Of a stretch of DNA of 64,000 bases, positions 22,060-33,383 are shown piece after piece. The notes under the pieces were generated by a model. The model ran no database searches and had not been told where the DNA came from. It worked only from the letters and a program-made list of their open reading frames with translations. Source of the stretch: Siphonodentalium dalli. Taxonomy: Eukaryota; Mollusca; Scaphopoda; Gadilida; Siphonodentaliidae. A program made the position numbers and the translations under genes. Position 1 is the stretch's first letter. Each line of letters opens with the position of its first letter. The stretch lies in contig CP136062.1 in the NCBI GenBank assembly GCA_032622095.1, positions 198,281,887 to 198,345,886 of the forward strand, given 5' to 3'.

Positions 22060-22168
22060 CATTCAACAAAAGGTGCAACTGGAAGTAAGAGAAATAAGGT
22101 TTGGAAAAATCTGAAGCAGATAATTAGCTCTGACAAACAGATGGCATGGAAACCAAGTGATGTCACAT
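22060..22168 (+). CDS. INO80C: INO80C exon 3
   Basis: A 109-bp exon (36 codons + 1 nt), acceptor ttcaaacag, donor gtaagt. It encodes HSTKGATGSKRNKVWKNLKQ then IISSDKQMAWKPSDVT. The counterpart in vertebrates is HSGHGGAVAGKKNRTWKNLK followed by QILASE..LPW. The WKNLKQI helix is the strongest INO80C signature in the window. Phase 0 at the start (NFV|HS) and phase 1 at the end. Confidence 0.95.
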
Positions 22169-22237
22169 GTAAGTATATATCATTGATCCAACAGAATGGC
22201 CATTCTTTCTTAAATCGTGTGTTGTACTTTCAATAAC

Positions 22238-22317
22238 AACAAAATTAGAGGTGTATAAAAAAGGCAGGCTATTGTTGTTAACTATAACCTGCCTTTTTAT
22301 ACACCTCTAATTTTGTT
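22238..22317. repeat. 80-bp hairpin just after INO80C exon 3
   Basis: Arms of ~34 bp, 'aacaaaattagaggtgtata' to 'aaaaaggcaggctat' and the complement, enclose a short loop (ttgttgttaact). It starts 69 bp past the exon 3 donor and would form a strong stem in the pre-mRNA. No second copy is seen here. Confidence 0.8.
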
Positions 22318-22666
22318 TTCTTACAATATATGGCTCATCATACAGCTTCTAGGTTTTGAATCAAATAAAACTTCAAATTTGCATCAAATATCATAATTTC
22401 AGTTCACGAAGCACCAATTTTCACAACGCATCAAATTTTGATCGAAATTGGTGGATTGGCAATCTTTATTTTCCAAATGCATACATGCATCATGTAAAAT
22501 ATGAATGCTGATGTAGTTTTAATATCGTTCTAATTAAGTAATCAGAAGGAGCTTGTGTTGCAGACCTGGGGATCCTTTTACTGTAAGGTTGCCAATAATG
22601 TAATTAGATGGACACCATGTACATGTACATGTAGAAGGGGCTTTTGTGGTGACATTAGTTTGTTTC

Positions 22667-23160
22667 GATTCACAAAAGGGTAGATCTATGAGTCACCCTA
22701 TTTAGTTTTCCCATGACATTCCGATTTGCGATTTTGAGTTCGGTCAGACTCATTTTGGCAGAGTTATTGCCATTTTTCGACATAGAATTGTACATCCTGG
22801 GATACCTCTTTCTCCGAACATGTATTGCATCATTTTCCAGTCAATTTTTTAAAAACTTGGCACAGATATTAACCATCATTGGAACTTCCGATTCTTGAGT
22901 TTGGTTGGAGCAATTTTGGTGGAGTTCTTGCCATTTTTGCCGATTGTTTTTGAATTTCAGCTCGTTACTCATTCAGATTTATGTCTGATGTATTGCCCTT
23001 TATCAACAGAAATCCTTCAAACCTGCCACCTTCGCATTGGGGGGACATTTTGGTCAGCGACCTTTTATATTTATTATTTCAGTAAGAAATAGAACAAGTA
23101 TGTTTTTGATCGTTACTTTTAACTGGAAGTTCCTTTAGCAAGGTCGCTTTAAGCCTTAGC
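22667..23160. repeat. Diverged 'gagttattgccatttttcg' repeat
   Basis: Starts with 'gattcacaaaagggtagatc' (22667-22703), an inverted match to 33008-33043. It continues with degenerate units 'ttggcagagttattgccatt' and 'ttggtggagttcttgccatt' of the same general type as family K. No gene. Confidence 0.5.
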
Positions 23161-23180
23161 CCTGATCACATGTCATTTTG

Positions 23181-24265
23181 CTATATAACAGGCCTTCACA
23201 TGTATGTCTAGCTATATAACAGGCCTTCACAGGTATGTCTAGCTATATAACAGGCCTTCACAGGTATGTCTAGCTATATAACAGGCCTTCACAGGTATGT
23301 CTAGCTATATAACAGGCCTTCACATGTATGTCTAGCTATATAACAGGCCTTCACAGGTATGTCTAGCTATATAACAGGCCTTCACATGTATGTCTAGCTA
23401 TATAACAGGCCTTCACAGGTATGTCTAGCTATATAACAGGCCTTCACAGGTATATCTAGCTATATAACAGGCCTTCACAGGTATGTCTAGCTATATAACA
23501 GGCCTTCACATGTATGTCTAGCTATATAACAGGCCTTCACATGTATGTCTAGCTATATAACAGGCCTTCACAGGTATGTCTAGCTATATAACAGGCCTTC
23601 ACATGTATGTCTAGCTATATAACAGGCCTTCACAGGTATGTCTAGCTATATAACAGGCCTTCACAGGTATGTCTAGCTATATAACAGGCCTTCACAGGTA
23701 TGTCTAGCTATATAACAGGCCTTCACAGGTATGTCTAGCTATATAACAGGCCTTCACAGGTATGTCTAGCTATATAACAGGCCTTCACAGGTATTTCTAG
23801 CTAAATAACAGGCCTTCACAGGTATGTCTAGCTATATAACAGGCCTTCACAGGTATGTCTAGCTATATAACAGGCCTTCACAGGTATGTCTAGCTATATA
23901 ACAGGCCTTCACAGGTATGTCTAGCTATATAACAGGCCTTAACAGGTATGTCTAGCTATATAACAGGCCTTCACATGTATGTCTAGCTATATAACAGGCC
24001 TTCACAGGTATGTCTAGCTATATAACAGGCCTTCACAGGTATGTCTAGCTATATAACAGGCCTTCACAGGTATGTCTAGCTATATAACAGGCCTTCACAG
24101 GTATGTCTAGCTATATAACAGGCCTTCACATGTATGTCTAGCTATATAACAGGCCTTCACAGGTATGTCTAGCTATATAACAGGCCTTCACATGTATGTC
24201 TAGCTATATAACAGGCCTTCACAGGTATGTCTAGCTATATAACAGGCCTTCACAGGTATGTCTAG
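23181..24265 (+). repeat. 31-bp minisatellite, 35 units
   Basis: Exactly 35 tandem copies (1085 bp) of a 31-bp unit made of 'ctatataacaggccttcaca' followed by (t/g)gtatgtctag. Units differ almost only at one position: T in units 1, 5, 7, 11, 12, 14, 26, 31 and 33, G in the rest. Single changes occur in units 9 (tatatc), 20 (tatttc), 21 (ctaaata) and 25 (cttaaca). Such homogeneity implies recent expansion or gene conversion. It lies in INO80C intron 3. Confidence 0.97.
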
Positions 24266-24664
24266 CTATCTTTTTCCTTCTGTGCTCGACTTAAGGGAAG
24301 AATTAAAATGACTTAACTTTTAAAAATCCGGAAATAACAATGATAGAATATATTGTCTTTTGTGCATAATAAAATCGTTGTTTGATGATCACGCAACTTG
24401 TTCCAGTGTACAGACTAATGCTTACTGACTGTTTTGAAAGGTGTAAATTCTTGTCCAATTGTAAAAGTTGTCTACCTTCTGATAGTTCAAAATTTAACTT
24501 AATACTGATGCTGCATAGTTGGTATTGCGTTTGTTTTGAACTTCTGTCCAGGTGGTAAAAGACTGAGCTTTTTATGGCAAATGCAACAAATTCAAATCAC
24601 CTCAAATTAATAGAAACAGATTAGTCTAGATCTTTCTCTCTGGTGGCATCAGCATCGGTAGGCT
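24266..24664. other. Unique intron sequence
   Basis: Part of INO80C intron 3. I see no gene, hairpin or repeat in it. Confidence 0.6.
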
Positions 24665-24672
24665 AATCCAAC

Positions 24673-24776
24673 CACAGGTCCCCAGAACAAAAATTGACCC
24701 CACCCCCAATAATACTTAATCCTATAGGATTAAGTATTATTGGGGGTGGGGTAAATTTTTGTTCTGGGGACCTGTG
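24673..24776. mobile_element. 104-bp palindromic MITE with 8-bp target duplication
   Basis: Almost perfect palindrome, arms 'cacaggtccccagaacaaaa' to 'aatacttaatcctat' and the complement, with no loop. It is flanked by identical AATCCAAC (24665-24672 and 24777-24784). An 8-bp duplication fits hAT-type integration. Confidence 0.88.
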
Positions 24777-24965
24777 AATCCAACCCCTCGATCATGCACC
24801 TCTGACATTTGGGCGGGACCAGATTCCAAGATTATTATGCCTATGATATCACCTCAATACCCCACAGAGGAGGTGTTGCATGGGTATATATGCACATGAT
24901 CTTAGGGTGATTTCTATCTCATGAGATTTTCAAAAAAATCAGTGGCTTTGCAGAACTTTAGTTAA

Positions 24966-25388
24966 AGTCCCACTTAATTTTCGAGTCACTGATTTTTTTT
25001 TTTATAGTGACTTGATATACGGTTTTAATAACAATCTATGCCATAAAATATGATTAAAATACTATTATTCATCACCATTTGAAACATCTGTGTCTCAGAA
25101 GATGCCCATACAGAAATAGAAAACAGCTGAAATCATCCCCGTTTTGGCTCCCAGAATGCAACAGAATTCAACTAAGGATATATTTTCAATGGAATAAATA
25201 ATACACTTTTTACTACAATCTAGATGAGAAAAACACGTCAGTAATTCCACAAAAACAACATGTTCACAGTTTATTACACCGGATAAGTTGATAATACAAT
25301 GTTTTGGAACTTCCTCTTTCAAATGGTATATACTATGGCATATATTTTATATAATGTAATCTGGGGGTTTCGAAAATTCAGTTGGCCT
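24966..25388. mobile_element. TTAA-flanked MITE family E, copy 2
   Basis: Same termini and orientation as 3945-4422; TTAA at 24962-24965 and 25389-25392. It lacks about 50 bp of the internal hairpin region that copies 1 and 3 keep. Confidence 0.75.
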
Positions 25389-25392
25389 TTAA

Positions 25393-25980
25393 GAAGGGGG
25401 AGGAAAGCATCCTTCCACTTTCTCTACTTTTTGTCTCAGTGACCCTCAAACTCAATCATGTCACATATTCATCACTGTTCACATAAAGCTGCTTCAAAAA
25501 CGTACTTGTGCTATTTCCTACCGAAATAATAACAAGACAGTCAATGACTGTGGGGTCGCTCACCAGACTGCAAAGACTGATATGACTGGGACTCTGGAGA
25601 CCAAAACAGTCAGCACTTTTCATAATCACTTTAAAAGAAGTAGATTTAAACAGGATATGTGGCTAGAGAGACTTCAAGTATGTAGCTTGGTGAAAAACCA
25701 CCTTAAAATTGCCAACTGTACACTACTGATCACCCCCCTCCTCCAGCTCAACAAGTCCCCTCCCGACCGGGCTCCAGACTCCCAAGTCTTAGGTTGGAAT
25801 TTCACAACCGACACCTCAAACTTTCTCAATTGTTGGAAATTTCCAATCTCACAAGCGCCTTTTTCTAAAACCATTTAAACATGTTTGAAGCCCAATTATC
25901 CATGGACCCGAAACACAATACATGTATGTCAGACCAATCAGTCAGGTGGTTCCAAGGTAGATGTTTTAATGAATTTGGTA
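25393..25980. other. Intron sequence with a weak 'ttggaaatttccaat' block
   Basis: No gene seen. 25720-25880 shares 'attgttggaaatttccaat' type motifs with 13800-14640. The frame at 25582-25878 has no recognisable features and is read against a proline-rich low-complexity stretch. Confidence 0.45.
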
Positions 25981-26515
25981 TTTCGATGATTTTATTTGAC
26001 ACAAAAGTGTTAACTCCCCATAGCCTGCCATTTCTTGACAGGTTGACCTCATTTTAACAAATCTGAATCTCAGTCACTAAAGGATCCTCCTGATTCCTCC
26101 ATACTATATGTAAGCTAAATAGTCCAAACTCTCTTGAGAAGACATTTTAAGAATTACTATATAGTTATGTCCCTGGTCCCACCCTATTTAACCTGGTGAC
26201 CCCATCTGAATAAATTTGAATCCCAGACACCAAAGAACCCTTCATACATATCATAAATATCAGTAAAATAGACCTGATGGTCCTTGTGAAGGAAGCATAT
26301 TAAGAGGGAAAATGTCCTTCGCTTGGCCCCTATTTGACCAGGTGACCCCATTAAAAAAAGTCTGAATTGCAGTCAAGGAAGAACATTCCATTCTATATAA
26401 GCCAACTAGTTCTTGCAAACATATTTTAAGAATTACTATGTAGTGAAATAGTTAAGTCTCTTGCTCTGCCCTTATTTGACTTTGTGATCCCATTTTCACA
26501 AATCTGATAAGGATA
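25981..26515. repeat. Diverged ~170-bp tandem units ('ggtgaccccat..gaa')
   Basis: Three degenerate units with 'cctatttgaccaggtgaccc', 'aaatctgaatctcagtcac' and 'aagaattactatatagtta'. Related units at 32640-33003 end in a gacggacggacggacgacgg tract and 'ctttgtctcaggtgagctaa'. The two blocks could be the ends of one element since filled with insertions. Confidence 0.5.
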
Positions 26516-27215
26516 AGAATTAAGTTCCCCAGTTGAAGTTGGTGATATTCACCCATTGGGCACCTCATTTATGAATTTTATCTTCTGCAAATTAGGGGAT
26601 ATAGAAACTTCCTAGAAGGGAAATTTAACTAAAAACAATGTAAATTTGATACTATAGATACTTCCCAGAAGATGAGGCCTAAGCAGAATGAGGTCTCCAG
26701 AGGGTGAATTTGGTGATGCTAGCCTGCTGTGCGGGATAGCATCACAAAAAGCGTGTCTGTTTCTACATTGTGCATGCCTGGCCTCAAGCAACACAATGTA
26801 TTATACAATCAAGCCTTGAAATAGTGTGATAGTGTGTCTGTCATTTGCAGAATGAGGTCCCCAGAGGGTGAATTTAGTGACGCTAAATTCACCCTCTGGG
26901 GACCTCATTCTGATAAGGCCCTCAACTGCTATGGAAGATCTAGAATAAAATTGAATTTCCCCAGTTGAAGTTGGTGATGTTCACCCATTGGGCCCCTCAA
27001 TTATGAATTTTATCTTCTGCAAATTAGGGGATATAGAAACTTCCTAGAAGGGAAATTTAACTAACAACAATGTAAATTTGATACTATAGATACTTCCCAG
27101 AAGATGAGGCCTAAGCAGAATTAGGTCTCCAGATGGTGAATTTGGTGATGCTAGCCCGCTGTGTGGGATAGCATCACTAAAAGCATGTCTGTTCCTACAT
27201 TGTGCATGTCTGGCC
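26516..27215. mobile_element. Family C foldback cluster, left of the 4.25-kb element
   Basis: Overlapping family C pieces: cores with 'ccccagttgaagttggtgat' and 'gcaaattaggggatatagaa' at 26516-26680 and 26940-27100, and hairpins at 26850-26912 and 26690-26760. The DNA 'ggcctcaagcaacacaatgt' at 26771 also gives the empty-site sequence that proves the 27219-31465 insertion. Confidence 0.65.
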
Positions 27216-27218
27216 TCA

Positions 27219-30200
27219 TAGTGTGGTCGTCAGAGGGTTCGACCCGGAAGAAATTGGTATAGAAGCGGTTTTGGTGTCATTCGACGCGGGAGAATCTCGT
27301 GTATAACATATCCAAAATCCGCTAAAATCCGCTTTGGGCAAAATTCAGGATCCAACATGGCGTCCAACATGGCTGCCGTTAGTCAAAAGATACTCTGACT
27401 GAGATTAATTCGATAACAGTGAGAACAAATGTTGTCATATGTATACAAATGTATACATTTTTGCAAAGGTAAAATGTTGTGCCACCTGTTTATGGCAAAA
27501 ATGGAACCCATCGTCCCAGATGGCCGCCAAAATGGCGGCCTAAACTAGAACATTTGAAGTTTTTGCCTAATATCTTAAAGATCAATTCCTGTTGTTTGAT
27601 AATGGTTCAGACTGGCGACATTGATTAGTCATATTCATGTTAATTCATCATTGGAGCAATGAAAAATACCATAAATGGGGTCCCAGACTCATCTACACCC
27701 TCAAAAATTCGATTTTACAGAACGCGATATAAAATTCCACAAAACTCTCCATTGTGATTACAGTCATATATCAACAAGAAATGGACAGAACTGTACAATG
27801 TAAGTTGGGCATACCAATATCTATAAATACTCCAATTCAATGAAACCCAAATTGGCGCTTTGTCTCAAAATGGCGGTCAAAATATGGAAAATGGCGGATA
27901 TTGATCACAGTGTCATTCAATACATTATAAGTAGTGGTTGATGAATAAAATTGACTAAATAAATACGAATGTATACCTCTTTATGATGCCATTATGCTAG
28001 CTCTATGTAAAAACTTAAAAATCAGTACCAAAAATGGCCACCCGATGTGAAAAATACTATTTTCTATCACTTCTGTTTATCACTTGTTGCTCTCTGAACT
28101 GGGAAACAATGGGTATATTCTTTCAATGATCGTGTCAACTGATCATTACAGCAATGACATTTCTAATAGATTAGATCATAGTTTACTCTGGTCCTTCACT
28201 AATAAGTTATAACGAATGTGGTATGAAATTTAACCAAAATCGACTTTGGGGTTCTGGTCACATTTGATATTTAGGGATGAACAGATCTTGTCTACAAAAT
28301 AATTGATCAAATAGACCAAATAGACAAAAAGAAACAATAAATTTTATCTAATATGGTTCCAACACGAAAATGGTAGACTCTGCCCAGCTTATCACATAAT
28401 GGAAGTTGTGAGTGGTGGATGCAGTTGATAGTTGGCTCATATACATGTATGTGGCTCATATACATCAAAACTATTTATTTTCAATCTTTTGGTGGCTTCC
28501 CGCGGGTTGACAAAATCTCGACTCATCAGTGCTATAATGTCGTATATCCATTTTGGCGGGAAATGAGTATTTGATACCATTCGAATCGTGAGAAAAAATC
28601 CAATCCGATGGGCCAAACTGTCCTTGCATTGGATGACAAATATTCGCACAAACCAGTGAAGCAAATGTCGTATCTCCAGCGATCTTTACAATTATTCGTG
28701 CTATGAGGTCGTATGTCCAACAGCAGCCAATCGGACGCTTCAGGTTGTCCACGTGACTTCTGTTTTGTGTTTGTGAATTCTAAAATGTGTGCTATATGGC
28801 AGTATCTCCATGTTAGTCACGTGATCATTTGGTGATTTAAATTTTGTGATTGTTCCACACATTTCTGTATGATGATGCACATGGGTGAATTTTCATAGTG
28901 TAGAATAGGCACTTTTTAGTTCATAGACACATGCGATTGCCACCATATTTAGCTTAATCTGCATTTATTAGCACAACTTCATTATAGCACGGAAACGAAT
29001 CGTCGCTGGCATGTCATATCTCCAAACAAGCTATTGCTTTTTAAAAGAAAACGAGGGAATAAACAGAAAACAATATGTGGTTCAATGATCAGCTAATGTC
29101 AGTTTTCATTGGGATAAATACAACAATACGTCATGCTTTGTCAACATTAGGAGAAATGTTGTCTAAAATCTTCAACCTTCATTTTCTCGGAAAGTTGAAA
29201 ATGTGGGTTACATTATAGCACTGATGCGACGAAATATTAACTATTCGGGCTCGGCCATCATTTTCAAGTTTCAAGCTGGAACTAAATGTAGCCCATGGAT
29301 TCCCCATTCGACATGTAAGAAAAGTAGTTTTACTCTGATCTCTTCCCAGATATCAACTCTCCGGTAAATGGTGATCTCTTATGTTCCAGAAAATACGTGT
29401 GCCAAATACATATATGTATGAAGAAACTATCCCCATACATTGTTTACACATCGACTCCGTATGTATGTGGAGGTTTTCTTGGACAAGCGGGATTTTCAAA
29501 CCTCGAAACCGTCCGTACAAACAATAAAAGTTAATAGGAAATGACGTTGGATGTAGGTCTAGAGTACGTCGTCCGCATGAAATAGTTTTCGTGTCATTAA
29601 TTTGCACATATTTCGTGCTCTGATGAGCATGGATGAACGCCTTATGTGACAGTTTGATTGTCTAACATCCGGAAAATAACATGTTCATTGTTCACATTTC
29701 TTAGACACACATGTTGTTAATCACCATGTTCATGTGGCATTTCTATCCAATGACAACCTTGAAATGCCAGTTAATCAAGCTAAATGGTTGATACCTTTAC
29801 GCCTACGGGTCAGATCCAGCCGTGACGCACATTGTGTCTACATATCATTGATGAAATTCACTAAATGTGTAGAAGATATAGGTGCGTCTATATATGTACT
29901 AGAATGTTTCTATCCACCTGTATATACCCACAATCGCATGACACGGAATTGTCACATAAAGTGTGAAGGGTATACAATGTACGTGCGAATTTTCATTTTT
30001 CCTCTTGATATTGAAGAAAATAATTTTACTTTGAAACTCCCCAGCTCCGATAACCAACTTGCCCACCAATTAAATAAACCCCAGATTATTCGCTTTTCCC
30101 TCCTGTCCTTTTCACTTTCGCCAGCACTGGAAAACCTATTATAGCCTGATGCTTCCGGACTACCACCGATGCCCATATATTTGATGTTCCGAATAGTCGT

Positions 30201-31465
30201 TATAAGTAGAAATGTTGACACTGTGTTTTCAAATAATCCAGATTCGTAGCAATTTAATTTCTTTTTAATTAATTTCCAGATAGTCCCTCGTAATAAGTGG
30301 ACATCGTGTTGGATCCTGCAGTAGATACTGCTTAGTTGGAACATTTCGGGCTGAACTGATTGTGGTAGTAGATTATTGGCAACATGTTTAATAGGTCTGT
30401 CATCGTTAGCCACAACCGAAGTGTTGTTTCGGCTTTCCTCTGAGCAGAACTTAAATTTCGACAATTTTCGGTGGCCATTTTGGTAGCCATCTTAGCATTT
30501 TGAATCGTGATTGGCTACTCATACCCACAAAAAACATTGTATTGGTGCCGAATTGGCGTTTTGTCGAATGGGTTTTCGTGAATAACTACATATTTGCCAT
30601 TTTCATTATTATTGGCGACCATGTTGGACGCCATCTTGAATTCTGTATTTTCCCCAAAGCGGATTTTAGCGGATTTTGGATATGTTATACACGAGATTCT
30701 CCCGCGTCGAATGACAACAAAAGCGTTTCTTCACCAATTTCTTCTGGGTCTAACCCTCTGACGACCATTCTAAATATCTGCCATTTTCCATATTTTGACC
30801 GCCATTTTAAGACAAAGCGCCAATTTGGGTTTCATTGAATTGGAGTAATTATAGATAATGGTATGCCCAACTTACATTGTACAGTTCTGTCCATTTCTTG
30901 TTGATATACGACTGGAATCCCAATGGCGATTTTTGTGGAATTTTATACCGCGTTCTGTAAAATAAATTTTTTGAGGGTGTATATGAGACTGGGACCCCAT
31001 TTATGGTATCTTTCATTGCTCCGATGATGAATTAACATGAATATGACTAATCAATGTCGCCAGTCTGAACCATTATCAAACAACAGGAATTGATCTTTAA
31101 GATATTAGGCAAAAATTTCAAATTTTCGAGTTTAGGCCACCATTTTGGCAGCCATCTGGGGCGAGGGGTTCCATTTTTTCTATAGATATGTGGCATAATA
31201 CTTTAACTTCGCAAAAATGTATACATTTGTATTAATATGGCAACATTTGTTCTCATTATGTCGAATTAATCTCAGTCAGAATCTCTTTTGACTAAAGGCG
31301 GCCATGTTGGACGCCATCTTGGATCCTGGATTTTGCCCAAAGCGGATTTTAGCGGATTTTGGATATGTTGTAGCAGAGATTCTCCCGCGTTGAATGACAC
31401 CGAGATCGCTTGTATACCAATTTCTTCTGGGTTGACCCCTTTTTTTGCGTACCACGACCACACTA
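27219..31465. mobile_element. 4.25-kb element with ~690-bp terminal inverted repeats, TCA duplication
   Basis: Left arm 27219-27903 and right arm 30775-31465 are inverted copies starting TAGTGTGGTCGT. TSD TCA occurs at 27216-27218 and 31466-31468; the empty site (ctcaagcaacac) is seen at 26771 and 31620. Arms contain 'catatccaaaatccgctaaa' and repeated 'aaaatggcgg' motifs. The interior includes another copy of the terminal region (about 30620-30766) ending without a matching flank. Frames of 93 codons (28471-28752, minus) and 170 codons (29952-30464, minus) show no DDE, zinc-finger or other known motif, so I cannot call a transposase. The superfamily is unassigned. Confidence 0.85.
29952..30464 (-). 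CDS. Unrecognised 170-codon frame inside the long-TIR element
   Basis: The longest continuous frame in the window, beginning MSKFKFCSEESRNNTS and running to the stop at 29952. Residues 20-70 (about VANNLLPQSVQPEMFQLSSI) look soluble and ordered; later residues read like intronic or read-through sequence. It starts ~300 bp inside the internal terminal copy that ends at 30766, the place where a TE gene could begin. I recognise no family. It may be the first exon of an element-encoded protein or chance. Confidence 0.25.
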   Translation of the reverse strand: MSKFKFCSEESRNNTSVVANDDRPIKHVANNLLPQSVQPEMFQLSSIYCRIQHDVHLLRGTIWKLIKKKLNCYESGLFENTVSTFLLITTIRNIKYMGIGGSPEASGYNRFSSAGESEKDRREKRIIWGLFNWWASWLSELGSFKVKLFSSISRGKMKIRTYIVYPSHFM

Positions 31466-31468
31466 TCA

Positions 31469-32110
31469 AGCAACACAATGTATTATACAATCAAGCCTTG
31501 AAATAGTCTGTCTGTTATTTGCAGAATAAGGTCCCCAGAGGGTGAATTTAGTGACGCTATCCTGCACAGCGGGCTAGCATCACTAAAAGCATGTCTGTTC
31601 CTACATTGTGCATGTCTGGCCTCAAGCAACACAATGTATTATACAATCAAGCCTTGAAATAGTCTGTCTGTTATTTGCAGACTGAGGTCCCCAGAGGGTG
31701 AATTTAGTGACGCTATCCTGCACAGCGGGCTAGTATCACTAAATTCACCCTCTGGGGACCTCATTCTGATAAGGCCCTCAACTGCTATGGAAGACCTAGA
31801 ATAAGATTGAAGTTCCCCAGTTGAAGTTGGTGATGTTCACCCATTGGGCACCTCAATCATGAATTTTATCTTCTGCAAATTAGGGGATATATAAACTTCC
31901 TAGAAGGGAAATTTAACTAACAACAATGTAAATTTGATACTATAGATACTTCCCAGAAGATGAGGCCTAAGCAGAATGAGATCTTGAGACTCTAGGTACT
32001 TCCCAGAAGATGAGGCCTAAGCAGAATAAGGTTCTCAGATGGTGTATTTGGTTATGCTAGCCTGCTGTGTGGAGCAACATAAATTCATCGTCTGGGAAGA
32101 CACTCTTAAT
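31469..32110. mobile_element. Family C foldback cluster, right of the 4.25-kb element
   Basis: Two near-identical left ends in tandem (about 31480-31620 and 31630-31770: 'caagccttgaaatagtctgt') followed by the core 'ccccagttgaagttggtgat'. It continues the cluster interrupted at 27218. Confidence 0.65.
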
Positions 32111-32477
32111 TCAAACTTGGAGAAAATGAAATTAATCTGATTTTAATGACCACTGAGTGATAATGTAAACAACAAGGGTGCTTCATTGATAACACCATTA
32201 ATCTCATTTAAATTAAAAATGACATGAATTACACTCTCTGGGGATGGATAGCACTATGGCATAGCAGTTGTTATCTACCCATCTGCCAGTTGTATAAACA
32301 TGTATCCATCAGAGCACATAGAATACAAGGATTAAAGTACATTTTGTAATTTACTGAACATTTCTGTACATCTGTCTGTTCCTGATTTCTCCCAAACCCC
32401 TGATTTCAACCAAATATAGTGGAGTGACTAGAGGTACCTCCCCTCCCAAAGATGTAATGTCATAGGTTCTTCAAAAT

Positions 32478-32640
32478 TTTAATGAGTTTTTTTTATTTTA
32501 TTTAAAAATAAAATATTTTATTTAATAAAATAAAATTATTTATTAAAAATAAAATATATATATATATTTTATTTTTTTTGGTTAAATTGAGCAATAAGTT
32601 AAATTGAAGAAAAAAAATTAAAAAATTAAGATTTATGTCC
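32478..32640. repeat. AT-only low-complexity tract
   Basis: About 160 bp almost entirely of A and T, with imperfect 'aaaataaaatattttattt' palindromes and an (at)n stretch near 32550-32566. Confidence 0.85.
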
Positions 32641-33003
32641 ATAGCCCCACCCACATTTGACCCAGTGACCTCATTTGAACAAATCTGAACCACAGTCACC
32701 CAAGGTACCCTCATACCAAATATGAACCCATTCGGCCCGACAACTTCCGAAAAGAAGTCGTTTTAAGAATTACTATGTGGAAAAATAGTTATGGTCCTGA
32801 CATCAAAACTATTTGACTTGGTGACCTCACTTGAACGAATTTGAATGAGAGTCACCTAGGGAACATCCACACCAAATATGAACCAATTCGGTATGATGGT
32901 TTCAGAGGAGAAGATGTTTTTTAAAAAGTTGACGGACGGACGGACGACGGACGAGGAGTGATGACTATAGCTCCACCGGAGACTTTGTCTCAGGTGAGCT
33001 AAA
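32641..33003 (+). repeat. Diverged tandem units with gacggacg terminal tract
   Basis: Two units related to 25981-26515, then 'gacggacggacggacgacgg' and an end 'ctttgtctcaggtgagctaa'. Such ends mark a common molluscan repeat class. Confidence 0.55.
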
Positions 33004-33137
33004 AATGAAATAGGGTGACTCATAGATATTCCTTCTGTGAATCAAAACAACGTAATGGATTTATCATGTAGTTCAGTGTGTAAGTATCTTATTAGGGAAT
33101 ACATATTTTCTATTGAAAATATTTTATCTTCCTACAG

Positions 33138-33205
33138 ATTTATCTATAGATGGACCTCCAGCGTTCAAACCAACAAAGAGATATTCCGACCTATCTGGAC
33201 TACAT
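33138..33205 (+). CDS. INO80C: INO80C exon 4
   Basis: A 68-bp exon (2 nt + 22 codons), acceptor cttcctacag, donor gtaagt. With the T from exon 3 it reads Y-LSIDGPPAFKPTKRYSDLSG-LH. Vertebrate INO80C has YFSIDAPPSFKPAKKYSDVSG-LL here. This is the start of the YL1-C domain, which in INO80C/Ies6 contacts the remodeller. Start and end phases agree with exons 3 and 5. Confidence 0.95.
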
Positions 33206-33383
33206 GTAAGTCAACTATGTACATGTTAGTGCAGAAATAATTGGTACTGTTTTAATTTGCTGTACTCTGGTGCAAAAAATTGACAGATCTACTCATCAAT
33301 GAGTATTTAGTATAGAAAGGGGTAAACAAATTAAAATCATCGGATAAAATTTGAACTGAGGGTTTGACATGTCATTTCATGAG

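Noticed and set aside
23181-24265. Regular repeats suggesting a CRISPR array
   Set aside because: Units are contiguous 31-bp copies with no unique spacers, in a eukaryotic intron. It is a minisatellite.
29734-30144. 136-codon plus-strand frame opposite the 170-codon frame
   Set aside because: No recognisable motif and fully overlapping on the opposite strand; the minus-strand frame starts in a more sensible place relative to the element terminus.
27219-31465. Assignment of the long-TIR element to CACTA or Harbinger
   Set aside because: The end is TAGTG..CACTA rather than CACTA..TAGTG, and the duplication is TCA rather than TWA; no transposase motif supports either.
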